Positions 9,977 to 20,659 of a stretch of DNA of 64,000 nucleotides are shown piece by piece. A program made the translations under genes and the position numbers. Source of the stretch: Symbiodinium natans (taxonomy: Eukaryota; Sar; Dinophyceae; Suessiales; Symbiodiniaceae); assembly GCA_905221605.1 (NCBI GenBank), contig CAJNDS010002111.1, positions 505,565-569,564 on the forward strand, written 5' to 3'. Under the pieces are notes generated by a model that saw nothing but the letters and a program-made list of their open reading frames with translations, did no database searches and was not told the origin of the DNA. Numbering within the stretch: the stretch's first letter is position 1; every line of letters starts with the position of its first letter.

Positions 9977-10055
9977 GTAGGGAATGAGGGAATTAGGGCC
10001 CCTAGATATTACCCTTTAAGGGACTCTATAGGGTACCTCATTCCCCCATTCCCTA
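9977..10055 (+). mobile_element. MITE-like element, family C
   Basis: The ends are inverted repeats: GTAGGGAATGAGGGAATTAG on the left and, in reverse complement, GTAGGGAATGGGGGAATGAG on the right. A second copy lies at 39957-40037 and a decayed partial copy near 15808. No coding capacity. Confidence 0.7.
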
Positions 10056-10380
10056 CGAACCAACAGTGAGTAAGGCATGACTAAGGCATGACCTTCAGGG
10101 CATAGGGGGGTGGCTTTGAATTTATTTAGGGTTACACGCAACCTTTGAGTTTTGGATCTTTGAACCCACCCCTAAACTCGCCATATGGCGATCCAACGCT
10201 GTTCACGCACTCTTTCAGTTGAAGCGTGCGTTTGCGCGTTTAGGTGGCACGAGCGCGAACGATTGCCACCCCTTGTCATCCATAATTACGTAACATTGTC
10301 CTAACCCTGAGAATCCCTTCAATCCCTATATAAGTACTAAGAGAGTACCCAACGTACTCCTTCTAGTCAAATAGCCCCAG

Positions 10381-10418
10381 CACGACCTGCTCTGCGCAGT
10401 AGAAGATGAGCCGCTGAA
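10381..10418 (+). CDS. Candidate small exon
   Basis: AGCCCCAG precedes the frame HDLLCAVEDEPL; the next bases offer a GC donor (GCAATA), and reading on gives KQ and a TAG stop. Either an internal or a terminal exon. Confidence 0.3.
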
Positions 10419-10518
10419 GCAATAGGGTGGTGTAAAGGGACTCACGCAAGCAGGCTATTCTGTCAGACACCCAGGAACTCGACGTGTGACCGAGGCCCCC
10501 AAAGAGTGCTTTTCACTT

Positions 10519-10625
10519 GGGTTACTTCCCACAATAGGGGGGCACGTACCCCTTTTCTACCCCAAATAGAGTAGAATCCCCTTAAAGGGACCCCCAAAAA
10601 GGGTACCCTATTTTCGGAAGCCCCC
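10519..10625 (+). mobile_element. MITE-like element, family A
   Basis: The right end, in reverse complement, reads GGGGGCTTCCGAAAATAGGG, and the left end is a weaker match to it. It shares the core GGGACCCCC..AAAGGGTACC with other family A copies. Confidence 0.5.
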
Positions 10626-10724
10626 GACTTGTCCAGCCGGCTCAGCAAGCATCTTTGTTTGGAGTTTTCGCTTCGCGCAGCTTCCAAGCCCCTGACGGAT
10701 CCTTGAGGAGCTTCGGGTTCATAG

Positions 10725-10860
10725 GGCTAACAGGGTTAACAAAGTTAGTAGGGTTAGTAGGGTTAAGAGGGTTAAGAGGGTTAGTAGGGTTAGTAGGATT
10801 AGTAGGGTTAGTAGGGTTTATCGGGTTAATAGGGTTGACAGGGCTAATAGGGTTAGCAGG
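10725..10860 (+). repeat. 9-bp repeat (GGGTTAGTA)n
   Basis: Degenerate 9-mers, a telomere-like TTAGGG core with a three-base spacer. Being a multiple of three it stays open as a VGL/TGL peptide, which I do not take as a protein. Confidence 0.8.
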
Positions 10861-10890
10861 CTTGTGCCACCCTCGAAGCCTTGTCGCAAG

Positions 10891-10945
10891 GATGGCCCAA
10901 GGAGAGACCAGCTCACGCCTGCAGATCGAGGCAGCCTGGAGACAG
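10891..10945 (+). CDS. Candidate exon
   Basis: GTCGCAAG precedes G; the frame MAQGETSSRLQIEAAWRQ is polar and helical. An 8-bp G-rich repeat follows. Here the preceding array is G-rich, an exception to the usual polarity. Confidence 0.4.
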
Positions 10946-10954
10946 GGGGGAGTT

Positions 10955-11150
10955 GCGGTTTAGGGTGTAGGAGTTTAGGAGTTTAGGGTTTAGGAGGTTA
11001 GGAGTTTGGGAGTTTGGGAGTTTGGGAGTTTAGGAGTTTACGAGCTTAGGAGTTTAGGGGTTTGGGAGTTTGGGAGTTTTGGAGTTTAGGAGTTTAGGAG
11101 TTCAGGGTTTGGGAGTTCCGGAATTTAGGGGTTTAGGAGTTCAGGAGTCC
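10955..11150 (+). repeat. 8-bp repeat (GGAGTTTA)n
   Basis: Units GGAGTTTA, GGAGTTTG and GGAGTTCA, an octamer relative of TTTAGGG. Confidence 0.8.
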
Positions 11151-11239
11151 AGGAGTTCAGGAGTCCAGGAGTTTGCCCCGGGGTTCAGGATTCATGGTTT
11201 AGGGCTTTAGGCTTCAGGATCCAACATCTGAGAGCTCCT

Positions 11240-11370
11240 CTAAGCCCTAGCCCAAATCCTAAACCCTAAGCCTCAAACTCTAAGCGCAAACCCCAAGCCC
11301 TAGATCCTAAACCCTAAATCCTAAACCCTAAATCCTAAACCCTAAATCCTAAACCCTAAACCCAAAGCCC
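11240..11370 (+). repeat. Degenerate (CCCTAAA)n, partly alternating with CCTAAAT
   Basis: CCCTAAA and TCCTAAA units alternate regularly at 11300-11360, giving a 14-bp higher-order period. Confidence 0.75.
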
Positions 11371-11391
11371 CAAACTCTTCAATGTCTTCAG

Positions 11392-11481
11392 CCCTGGGAC
11401 CTTCCATCCCTGACCCGCTGAAGCGAAACTTGAACAGCTCAGCCCATCTCGCAGCCCGAATGGCAGAGTCCGAAATCCCCA
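11392..11481 (+). CDS. Candidate exon
   Basis: AATGTCTTCAG precedes it; the frame LGPSIPDPLKRNLNSSAHLA continues ARMAESEIP and is followed by GTGTAG (GT donor). C-rich heptamers lie before it and G-rich after it. Protein unknown. Confidence 0.5.
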
Positions 11482-11650
11482 GTGTAGGGTGTAGGGCTTA
11501 GGGCTTACGGTTTACGGTTCAGGGCCTAGGGTTTAGGCTTTAGGGTGTGGGGAGCAGGGCTTAGGGCTTCGGGTTTGGGATTGATGGTTTTTGGGCAGCT
11601 TCAGGATTTGGATCGCTGGTTAATGGGATGTTGGGGCACTTCCTCCGCAG

Positions 11651-11707
11651 TCAGGATCTTCAATCGGCGGTCACTGTGGGTGCACAGCGTGCCGGCCCTG
11701 GCAGAAG
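11651..11707 (+). CDS. Candidate exon
   Basis: CCTCCGCAG precedes it and GTTCAT follows. The frame RIFNRRSLWVHSVPALAE is open. The clear pyrimidine-rich acceptor makes this one of the better small exons. No family recognised. Confidence 0.5.
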
Positions 11708-12313
11708 GTTCATGTCAACACCCGAAGCCCTAAGTTCGAAGTCCTAAAGCAGGAGTGTTTTTTTAGGGTTGGGGTTTACGGATTCTCCATAAAATGCGGG
11801 CGCGGCAATTCTCCTGAACTGCAAGGCCTGAACCTGAGCGCGCTTGGAGTTTGCTTCTGCGACTGTCCACGGTCCAGAAGACGCGCCAAATCCCTGAACC
11901 GCACGCCGCACACCCTTACACCTTCTGGCCCTGAACCAAGCCGAAGCCACTGATACGTACACTCCAGCTTCCTAACCCCCGTCAGAGTCATAGCCTGAAC
12001 CCTAAACCCCTACACCCTACACGCTCGACCGTACCCTGACCAAACCCAAACTCGAGACCCCTAAAAGTAAAGTGGCCCCCAAAAGAGAAAAGCGGCTCCA
12101 TAGGACATCCAATGAGACCAGCGGTGCTGCAAGTGATAGGTGAGGCAAGTCAAACACAGCAACTGGGTCGCCCTCCCTAGCAGGCGGCAGGTTGAGTACA
12201 TCGGCATGCAAGCGATATGCCGTCACCCGAATAAGACATTAGAGGATAGGATGAGGGTTGAAGGGTTTACGGTTTAAGGTTGTATTGTTTAGGGTTAGGG
12301 AGCAAATTCTCAG

Positions 12314-12379
12314 CCTAGTGTCTGCTCGTATGTCCGCCGAGGCATCTCAGAGAGCAACTCCTTGTCCGAAAACGCGCCG
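12314..12379 (+). CDS. Candidate exon (22 codons)
   Basis: AATTCTCAG precedes the frame PSVCSYVRRGISESNSLSEN, then AP; GCCTTAG follows as a GC donor. 66 nt, phase 0. Confidence 0.4.
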
Positions 12380-13067
12380 GCCTTAGGGTTGAGGGTTTAG
12401 GGTTGAAACCCTGAATCCTGAACCCCAAGTCCTGTAGGGTGGAGGGGTTCCTTAGTGTTCGCAATAGGGTTTAGGGGTTCATAGCTTAGAGGGCCTTCAC
12501 GAAACCCAAGCCCGAAAATCCAAGCCCCGATCCCTAAACCCTGAACTCAAAACCCAAATTGACCCTAACCCTAAACCCTAGACCCAAAAACCCTCCACCC
12601 CAAACACTAAAGCCCTAAACCCTAAATCCTAAACCCTCGACCCACGACCCTAAACCCTGGGCCCTAAAACCTGAGACCCAAAACCCTGAACCCTCTTGGT
12701 AGGGAATCTTGGCTCAAAGGTCTATTGCAGAAGCCTTCACTGGACGTGCCGACGCTTCCACAGACGGCTCTCTGCGAGTCTTCAGAAGGAGGCCAAGGGT
12801 TTAGGGTTTAAGGTTTAGGGTTTATTTAGGGTTTAGAGTTTAGTGTCAAGGGTTTGGCCATGGCCTACATGCCCCGAAGCCTGATTGTCGGAGTTTTCGA
12901 GCCAGGGTTTGAGAGCATGCAGGCCGCGCAGGCCCCTAAGCCTTCGGCCCTTAAGCCCATAGATACAATTTCGAGCTTGACACCCTGAATTTCGGCATTT
13001 GGGGCTTGCGGAGTTCCAGGGTTGAGGGCTTAGGGGGTTGAAGACCCTGGGCGCTGGGGCTGTTCCC

Positions 13068-13168
13068 TAAACCCTAAACCCTACACCCTAAACCCTAAAC
13101 CGCCTAAACCCTAAACCCTAAACCCTAAACCCTAAACCGTAAACCCTAAACCCTAAACCCTAAACCGC
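13068..13168 (+). repeat. Telomere-like (CCCTAAA)n array
   Basis: C-rich heptamers ending directly at the acceptor of the exon candidate at 13171 (TAAACCGCAG). Confidence 0.9.
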
Positions 13169-13170
13169 AG

Positions 13171-13260
13171 GCGGCAGTGGACAACCCTGGGGTGCTTTCG
13201 CCGGAGTTTTCACTCTGCTCTCTGCCGCCCATGCAGCCACTGGGACCAAAACTCGATGCC
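13171..13260 (+). CDS. Candidate exon (30 codons)
   Basis: The acceptor AAACCGCAG is formed at the end of a telomere-like array. The frame AAVDNPGVLSPEFSLCSLPP continues MQPLGPKLDA and is followed by GAAGCC (GA donor). 90 nt, phase 0. Confidence 0.5.
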
Positions 13261-13298
13261 GAAGCCCTGAGCCCTAAGCCCTTCACACACCCCAAGAT

Positions 13299-13399
13299 GG
13301 GGTTTCCGAAAATAGGGGGTACCTTATTGGGGTCCTTATTCTGAGGGAATCCTAGTATTTGGGGGTCTATATTGGGGCCCCTCATTTTCGTAGACCCCC
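13299..13399 (+). mobile_element. MITE-like element, family A
   Basis: Left end GGGGTTTCCGAAAATAGGGG; right end in reverse complement GGGGGTCTACGAAAATGAGG. The best-preserved inverted-repeat pair in family A. Confidence 0.65.
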
Positions 13400-13841
13400 A
13401 TATAGAAACACCACCTCAAGTCCCAAACCATGCATATATTATATCATCTCATCACGGAACCCTGATCCGTATACAGACCTTGAGAATACACCATGAATAG
13501 ACCCTCAGCAATGAACCGTCAACTCCGACAGCAATCCCAAAGCCCTAATTCCTCCATCCCTCCTCCCCGCAGCCCTAACCCCTGAAGCCCAAAACCCGAA
13601 ACCCCAACACCCTAAACCTACAGCCCTGAAGACCTCCACTGCCCACCCTTTCCCCTCAATTCACCCCCCCTCCCGCCCCTGCCCATGTTCAGGGCCACTT
13701 TGGGGTTTACGCTGAAAGGGAGGTGGGGGGTGGTGACCTCTTGTGCGATTCCGTCCGTTCCTGTAGAGGGTTCCACCCGAAACCCTAACCCTAAACCCTA
13801 AACCTTAATCCTTAAACCCTACACCCTAAACCTAAACCCTA

Positions 13842-13844
13842 ACC

Positions 13845-13904
<60 letters not shown>

Positions 13905-13905
13905 A
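13842..13905 (+). repeat. Homogenised (CCCTCAA)n array
   Basis: About nine copies of CCCTCAA, a one-base variant of CCCTAAA, flanked on both sides by ordinary CCCTAAA. Confidence 0.85.
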
Positions 13906-14054
13906 CCCTAAACCCTCAACCCTAAACCCTAAGCCCTAAACCCTAAACCCTAAACCCGACTGCGCAGCGCCAAAAGTCGTAGAGGCAGTCGCTGGAAGCC
14001 CGAAGCTGCAAACCCTGAACCACCCTAAGCCCTTGTCAGTCCAAACAGCCCTGT

Positions 14055-14400
14055 AACTCATATATATATATATATATATATATCATTGTCGAATACAAAT
14101 AATATTATATTCGATTATATTATATTATATTATATTATACTATATGATAAAATCTTAAATTAAATTAAATTATATTCTGCTTATTATATTATATTATATT
14201 ATATTATATTATGTTATATTCTATTCTATTATATTATATTATATGATATTATATTTTTGTATTATATTATATTATATTTTATTATATTATATTCTTCTTA
14301 CTATTATTACTATGATTATTAAAGAATGCATTATGTGTATATGTATATGCATATTACATATTATATTGTTAACATATGTATATATATATATATATATTTC
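14055..14400 (+). repeat. AT-rich microsatellites (TA)n and (TATTA)n
   Basis: TATATA runs followed by TATTA/ATTAT pentamers and again TATA. Strikingly AT-rich inside GC-rich sequence. Open frames here are low-complexity. Confidence 0.9.
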
Positions 14401-14456
14401 TATTTACATTTCAGCCCTAAGATTTAACCCTCTAACAAATCCACGCCCGTGCCCAG

Positions 14457-14534
14457 GGTGGAGGTCTGCCTGGCGGCGCAGGCAGCGGCCGCCGACGAGG
14501 CCCCCATTGCGCCCCTTCCAGTGCCAGGCTGGGA
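14457..14534 (+). CDS. Candidate exon, Ala-rich
   Basis: GTGCCCAG precedes G; the frame EVCLAAQAAAADEAPIAPLP continues VPGWE and runs into CCCTAAA repeats. GC-rich between AT-rich and telomere-like tracts. Confidence 0.45.
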
Positions 14535-14536
14535 AG

Positions 14537-14700
14537 CCCTAAACCCTAAACCCTTAACCCTAAACCCTAAACCCTAAACCCTAAACCCTAAACCCTGAAC
14601 CCTAAACCCTAAACCCCAAACCCTAAACCCTAAACCCTCAACCCTCAACCCTGAACCCTAAACCTTCAACCCTAAACCCTAACCCAAAACCCAAAACCCT
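14537..14700 (+). repeat. Telomere-like (CCCTAAA)n array
   Basis: C-rich heptamers with CCCTCAA and CCCTGAA variants. Here the C-rich array follows an exon candidate, an exception to the usual polarity. Confidence 0.85.
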
Positions 14701-16318
14701 AAAATTTTCCGGATGGCAGCTACTCGATATTGTAATTCTCATTGCCCGTCTTCTTGCAGCATTCTTGCTTGACTGCTGTTCTTCTTACCAGAATGGTTCT
14801 TCCTGTTTTACTCCCATCCTTCTTATTGCTATCGTTGTATTTATTATGATTGTTATTGTAAGTGTCGGAACGCATTCTCCTTTCCGCATCTAAGAACCAA
14901 ACCCTGAGCCTAAACCCTGCACCCTAAGCAGCCACAAACCACTCAGGATGGTTTCGTTTCGGGTGCTACACGCCACAGGCTAACCCCCCAACAAAAAGCC
15001 TGCTATGCCTGCCTAGCCTGACCTCCCTAACCCGAATGCCCAGACTCCAAATCCCTAGAACCTTCAGCCCCACAGGGCCACTACTTGCTTCTGCTCCCCC
15101 ATAATCAAGTGTCACCAATAGACCGACCACGAACTAGGGCGCGCACTGCACGTGGGAAATTCCCTTTTCCGCTAGCAGAAGACACAAAGTACTGAGACCG
15201 TGTCTAATTACTCTGTGCTCCCACTTGTGATCTTGCACTCCGTGCCCTACCCGAAACTGGGCCTTGGAGAGGCTCCTGTTGCGTGCGCGTGTGGGCGCAG
15301 CCCGGCATCGACATGACGTTCAGGACCGCTGCCTCGGGGTTTGGGACTTGTGGGTTATCGTTGCGATTCTGTGCGCAGATCGTCGGTGAATAGCTTCTCC
15401 GCACAAGGAAGAGGATCTTGATCGCTTCTACTCGCCACACATCGCCTTTTGCGTGACTTTTTCGCAGGTTCTACACAATGCCACTTAACACACGGTCAGC
15501 CCTCTCTTTTGTTCTCGGTTTTTGTTGCAAGACAGCCCCTTAGACGCAGGGCAAATGCGGTCCACGAAGTGGACTGTAAGTTAAAGAGCTGGGCACCGGA
15601 GTCGCTCGTACAGCGTAGGGCTGCCAACGGAGGATCCCTTTGGGATGTTCTTTGCGAAAGGAAACCTCTTATCATCAAGAAGTACCTGCAAGGGTTCCCG
15701 AACGGAACACTCCCTAAATAGGAACGGGACTCACGCAGGTGGCTCAGTTGCCAACTTGATGACTTGATGTTTCACGTGGGTTGGGAGTGAACTAGTTACT
15801 GGTGCTTTGTAAGGAATGAGGGAATGAAGTAGCTTAAAGCCCCTATACACTGCCTCAAAGAGTATGGATAGGGGGATAGAATGCCCGCAGCCAGAAGAAC
15901 AGCAGAATTCCCAGGCGGTCACCCTCGAAGCGGTGCATCCTGAGTTCAAACCCCCTGAGCCCCAAGCCCGAAGCCCGAAGCCTGAAGACAAAAGCTTTAA
16001 ACCTTCCTACCCAAAACCCCGACATCAAAGCCCAAATCCCACGAATTTTGGGACCTGAGGGGCGGGCGAAAGAAGCCCCAGGCTTGCTTCAGGGTTTCTC
16101 GGATGCCCAGTGCTGCCCTTTCATTACGAATTCACAGCTTTTTAGGGGTGCTGGGCTCCTTTGATTCTGAAGCTCGAGCCCTCGTTCCTCCTTACTCCTT
16201 TGCGGCTTCTGACGGCACCTGCAAAACCCACACAAGGTTTTGCCTTTGGTCCCTAAGGTTGAGCCCTTGCTTTTTTGGACTTGTTAGCGGCCCTCCTCGA
16301 GAAACCCCCAAGAAATGT
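14701..16318 (+). other. Unassigned sequence
   Basis: Mostly unique sequence with few heptamers. Open frames at 15204-15440 (-) and 15449-15721 (+) have no motif and no splice support I can defend. A decayed family C inverted-repeat element begins near 15808. Confidence 0.3.
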
Positions 16319-16413
16319 CGGGTTTACGAAAATAGGGGACCCCGACAGACCCCCAAATAGCAGGATTTCCTCTTTTCAGGACCCCAACAAGGTACCATAA
16401 TTTCGGAAACCAC
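16319..16413 (+). mobile_element. MITE-like element, family A
   Basis: Left end GGGTTTACGAAAATAGGGGA; the right end contains GGTACCATAATTTCGGAAAC, matching the inverted end of other copies. Confidence 0.55.
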
Positions 16414-16587
16414 CATGACATTGTGGGAACCATACTCGTCTCCAAGTTTGAATACCTCCTACACTCCCCACCCACCCCCCCCCCCCCCTTGCCAGAGGGA
16501 GGGTTTGGGGTTTAGGGCTTCAGCTCAGGGACCCTAAACCCAAAACCCTAAAAACCTAAACCCCAACTTCTGCAACCACGAAGCCAG

Positions 16588-16669
16588 GATAACGCTGGGC
16601 GATGGCGTGGCCGCCGTGTCCCACCGCTTCGACCACAGCCCCCGGCCCAAACTCTGGCTTCGGTTCAGG
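16588..16669 (+). CDS. Candidate exon next to the satellite
   Basis: CGAAGCCAG precedes G; the frame ITLGDGVAAVSHRFDHSPRP continues KLWLRF, and a GC donor (GCAACC) follows. The satellite array starts at once, so the array would lie inside the following intron. Confidence 0.5.
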
Positions 16670-19448
16670 GCAACCTGTCATCTTCGCCGGGACAGCCCCG
16701 AGCCTTTAGGCGGCCCGGTTTTGCGGGAACTGCGTTCGCCCCCGAGCCCAAGCGTCATGACATCAGCCTGGAAGCCCGAGCAACCTTGTCACCCCAAGCC
16801 CAAGCATCATGAGCATCAGCCGGGACAGCCCCGAGCCTTTCGGAGCATCATGGGCGGCGGCCCGGTTTTGCGGGAACTGCGTTCGCCCCCGAGCCCAAGC
16901 GTCATGAGCATCAGCCGGGAAGCCCGAGCAACCTTGTCACCCCAAGGCCCAAGCATCATGAGCATCAGCCGGGACAGCCCCGAGCCTTTCGGAGCATCAT
17001 GGGCGGCGGCCCGGTTTTGCGGGAACTGCGTTCGCCCCCGAGCCCAAGCGTCATGAGCATCAGCCGGGAAGCCCGAGCAACCTTGTCACCCCAAGGCCCA
17101 AGCATCATGAGCATCAGCCGGGACAGCCCCGAGCCTTTCGGAGCATCATGGGCGGCGGCCCGGTTTTGCGGGAACTGCGTTCGCCCCCGAGCCCAAGCGT
17201 CATGAGCATCAGCCGGGAAGCCCGAGCAACCTTGTCACCCCAAGGCCCAAGCATCATGAGCATCAGCCGGGACAGCCCCGAGCCTTTCGGAGCATCATGG
17301 GCGGCGGCCCGGTTTTGCGGGAACTGCGTTCGCCCCCGAGCCCAAGCGCATCAACCTTGTCACCAAGGGCATGAGCATCAGCCGGCCCGAGTTTTGCCCG
17401 GGAACTGCGTTCGCCCCCGAGCCCAAGCGTCATGAGCATCAGCCGGGAAGCCCGAGCAACCTTGTCACCCCAAGGCCCAAGCATCATGAGCATCAGCCGG
17501 GACAGCCCCGAGCCTTTCGGAGCATCATGGGCGGCGGCCCGGTTTTGCGGGAACTGCGTTCGCCCCCGAGCCCAAGCGTCATGAGCATCAGCCGGGAAGC
17601 CCGAGCAACCTTGTCACCTCAAGGCCCAAGCATCATGAGCATCAGCCGGGACAGCCCCGAGCCTTTCGGAGCATCATGGGCGGCGGCCCGGTTTTGCGGG
17701 AACTGCGTTCGCCCCCGAGCCCAAGCGTCATGAGCATCAGCCGGGAAGCCCGACCGGGCCACCGCCCATGATGCTCCGAAAGGCTCGGGGCTGTCCCGGC
17801 TGATGCTCATGATGCTTGGGCCTTGGGGTGACAAGGTTGCTCGGGCTTCCCGGCTGATGCTCATGATGCTTGGGCTCTGGGGCGAACGCAGTTCCCGCAA
17901 AACCGGGCCGCCGCCCATGATGCTCCGAAAGGCTCGGGGCTGTCCCGGCTGATGCTCATGATGCTTGGGCCTTGGGGTGACAAGGTTGCTCGGGCTTCCC
18001 GGCTGATGCTCATGATGCTTGGGCTCTGGGGCGAACGCAGGTCCCGCAAAATGGGCCGCCGCCCATGATGCTCCGCAAGGCTCGGGGCTGTCCCGGCTGA
18101 TGCTCATGATGCTTGGGCCTTGGGGTGACAAGGTTGCTCGGGCTTCCCGGCTGATGCTCATGACGCTTGGGCTCGGGGGCGAACGCAGTTCCCGCAAAAC
18201 CGGGCCGCCGCCCATGATGCTCCGAAAGGCTCGGGGCTGTCCCGGCTGATGCTCATGATGCTTGGGCCTTGGGGTGACAAGGTTGCTCGGGCTTCCCGGC
18301 TGATGCTCATGATGCTTGGGCTCTGGGGCGAACGCAGTTCCCGCAAAATGGGCCGCCGCCCATGATGCTCCGCAAGGCTCGGGGCTGTCCCGTCTGATGC
18401 TCATGATGCTTGGGCCTTGGGGTGACAAGGTTGCTCGGGCTTCCCGGCTGATGCTCATGACGCTTGGGCTCGGGGGCGAACGCAGTTCCCGCAAAACCGG
18501 GCCGCCGCCCATGATGCTCCGAAAGGCTCGGGGCTGTCCCGGCTGATGCTCATGATGCTTGGGCCTTGGGGTGAACTGCGTTCGCCCCAATGCCCAAGCA
18601 TCATGAGCATCAGCCGGGAAGCTGTCACCCCAAGGCCCAAGCATCATGAGCATCAGCCGGGACAGCCCCGAGCCTTTCGGAGCATCATGGGCGGCGGCCC
18701 GGTTTTGCGGGAACTGCGTTCGCCCCAGAGCCCAAGCATCATGAGCATCAGCCGGGAAGCCCGAGCAACCTTGTCACCCCAAGGCCCAAGCATCATGAGC
18801 ATCAGCCGGGACAGCCCCGAGCCTTGCGGAGCATCATGGGCGGCGGCCCATTTTGCGGGAACTGCGTTCGCCCCAGAGCCCAAGCATCATGAGCATCAGC
18901 CGGGAAGCCCGAGCAACCTTGTCACCCCAAGGCCCAAGCATCATGAGCATCAGCCGGGACAGCCCCGCACCACGGGCGGCGGCCCATTTTGCGGGAACTG
19001 CGTTCGCCCCAGAGCCCAAGCATCATGAGCATCAGCCGGGAAGCCCGAGCAACCTTGTCACCCCAAGGCCCAAGCATCATGAGCATCAGCCGGGACAGCC
19101 CCGAGCCTTTCGGAGCATCATGGGCGGCGGCCCGGTTTTGCGGGAACTGCGTTCGCCCCCGAGCCCAAGCGTCATGAGCATCAGCCGGGAAGCCCGAGCA
19201 ACCTTGTCACCCCAAGGCCCAAGCATCATGAGCATCAGCCGGGACAGCCCCGAGCCTTGCGGAGCATCATGGGCGGCGGCCCGGTTTTGCGGGAACTGCG
19301 TTCGCCCCAGAGCCCAAGCATCATGAGCATCAGCCGGGAAGCCCGAGCAACCCAAGGCCCAAGCATCATGAGCATCAGCCAGGACAGAGCCTTTCGGAGC
19401 ATCATGGCCAGTGGCTCGGTTTTCCGGGGAACTGTGCCACCCCAAAGA
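16670..19448 (+). repeat. 149-bp satellite array with two strand flips
   Basis: About 18 copies of a 149-bp unit. Each unit carries two related modules around ATGAGCATCAGCCGGGA, separated by different linkers. Orientation is forward to about 17753, reversed to about 18572, then forward again; the copies match almost perfectly across the flips. 149 is not a multiple of three, and the long open frames here cycle through the unit on both strands, so I do not call genes. The last partial copies decay near 19400-19448. A related 150-bp array lies at 23893-28365. Confidence 0.95.
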
Positions 19449-19810
19449 ACCCTTTCGAGCCATTGCAAAAAGCCCTAGGAACCCCCTGTAGAGCCCTTGC
19501 ACAAAGCCCCAGGATCCTTTTAGAACCCTTACCAAAGAGGAGTGTTTTAGAACCCTTAACAAAAACCTGTAGGAGCCTTTTAGAACCCTACAAGAATCTG
19601 TAGAAACCTTTAGAGCCCTTACGAAAAATTTTAGGATCCCTTTAGAACCCTTACAAAAAGCCACCAAAATCCTTCAGAGCCCTTAGAGGAAGCTCAAGGA
19701 ACCCTTGCAGAAGCCCTAGTTCTTGAAAACCCTTACAAAAATCTGTAGGAGCTTTGTAGGAGCTTTGCAAAAAAAACCCCAAAACCCTTCAGAACCCTTA
19801 TAGGAAGCCC
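19449..19810 (+). repeat. Degenerate tandem repeat, about 35-45 bp unit
   Basis: Recurring motif AGAACCCTTACAAAAA with variable linkers such as TCTGTAGGAGCCTTT. Ends in ordinary CCCTAAA repeats (19815-19870). Confidence 0.7.
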
Positions 19811-19920
19811 AAGAACCCTAAACCCTAAACCCGAAACCCTAAACCCTAAACCCTAAACCCTAAACCCCAAACCCCAAAGCCCAAAGCCCAACGCCCAAAG
19901 CCCAAAGCCCAGGCTTTCAG

Positions 19921-19971
19921 CTGCCCGAGGGAGCGGACGAAGAGGCGGCGCCAGGCACCGGGACTCCTTGA
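19921..19971 (+). CDS. Candidate terminal exon, acidic tail
   Basis: GGCTTTCAG precedes the frame LPEGADEEAAPGTGTP, which ends at TGA (19969-19971). An acidic, Pro/Ala-rich tail suits a C terminus. It lies 0.6 kb upstream of the spliced-leader relict, so it could close the gene before the transporter. G-rich heptamers follow. Confidence 0.45.
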   Translation: MPEGADEEAAPGTGTP

Positions 19972-19974
19972 AGT

Positions 19975-20022
19975 AGGGTTTAGGGTTTAGGGTTTAGGGT
20001 TTAGGGTTTAGGGTTTAGGGTT
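19975..20022 (+). repeat. Telomere-like (TTTAGGG)n array
   Basis: Near-perfect G-rich heptamers after the terminal exon candidate. Confidence 0.85.
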
Positions 20023-20576
20023 AGTTCAAAAAATGGTTTCCATTCTTTACTTTTTCTGGAAGGGGATGCTTTCGGTTCGAGGTTTTCAGGGGCTCTAGGG
20101 GGCTTAGGGCGTTGTGGCTGAGTTCCCATCCTAAACCCTAAGCTCTACATCCTATGCCGTGCGACCCTATAAGACCTATGCCTTGAGGTTGAGAGCGCAA
20201 TCCGGCAGGTGATGCAGGACAGCTATTGTGACGTCCGCGCTCGCAGGGCATCATCGGCGTATCTGCATCTAGATAGACAGATAGATAGATACACATACGC
20301 AGGCACACTGGAATGGAAAGCGCCGGAACAGCCAGGACGAATGAATCAATCACATCTGGTTTGACTTGTGCTTTTTGTAGATGCAAGTATACATAAACGA
20401 AATGATGGATATTTTGCGAGTGTGTGTCCATTGGGCCGGGACAAGGGATGACCGCTGACCACTCAGTATTTGAGACAGAGATCGAGAGAGATTCCTTCGC
20501 TGAAAAGAAGAAGTCACAAGCAATTCGCCGACTTCCCAGACATCCGAGGCTTCAGTGTGTGGACCACCTTAAACCC

Positions 20577-20587
20577 TTTGGCTCAAG
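20577..20587 (+). other. Relict of the dinoflagellate spliced leader
   Basis: TTTGGCTCAAG matches the last 11 bases of the dinoflagellate spliced leader exactly and in the sense orientation. The preceding bases TAAACCC keep weaker similarity to the rest of the leader. It lies 72 bases upstream of the ATG of an intronless gene. Known for dinoflagellates: trans-spliced mRNAs can be reverse transcribed and reinserted, leaving such relicts. Confidence 0.65.
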
Positions 20588-20659
20588 CCTGATTGGCCCA
20601 AGTCTTAGCACGCCGCCTTCGTAACTACCATCCGCTACCGAAGACCTTCTGTTCGAGGC

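Noticed and set aside
17619-18653. A 344-codon open frame on the minus strand and many other long frames in the satellite arrays
   Set aside because: The frames cycle through a 149/150-bp repeat that is open on both strands; period not a multiple of three, no domain, strand flips in the middle.
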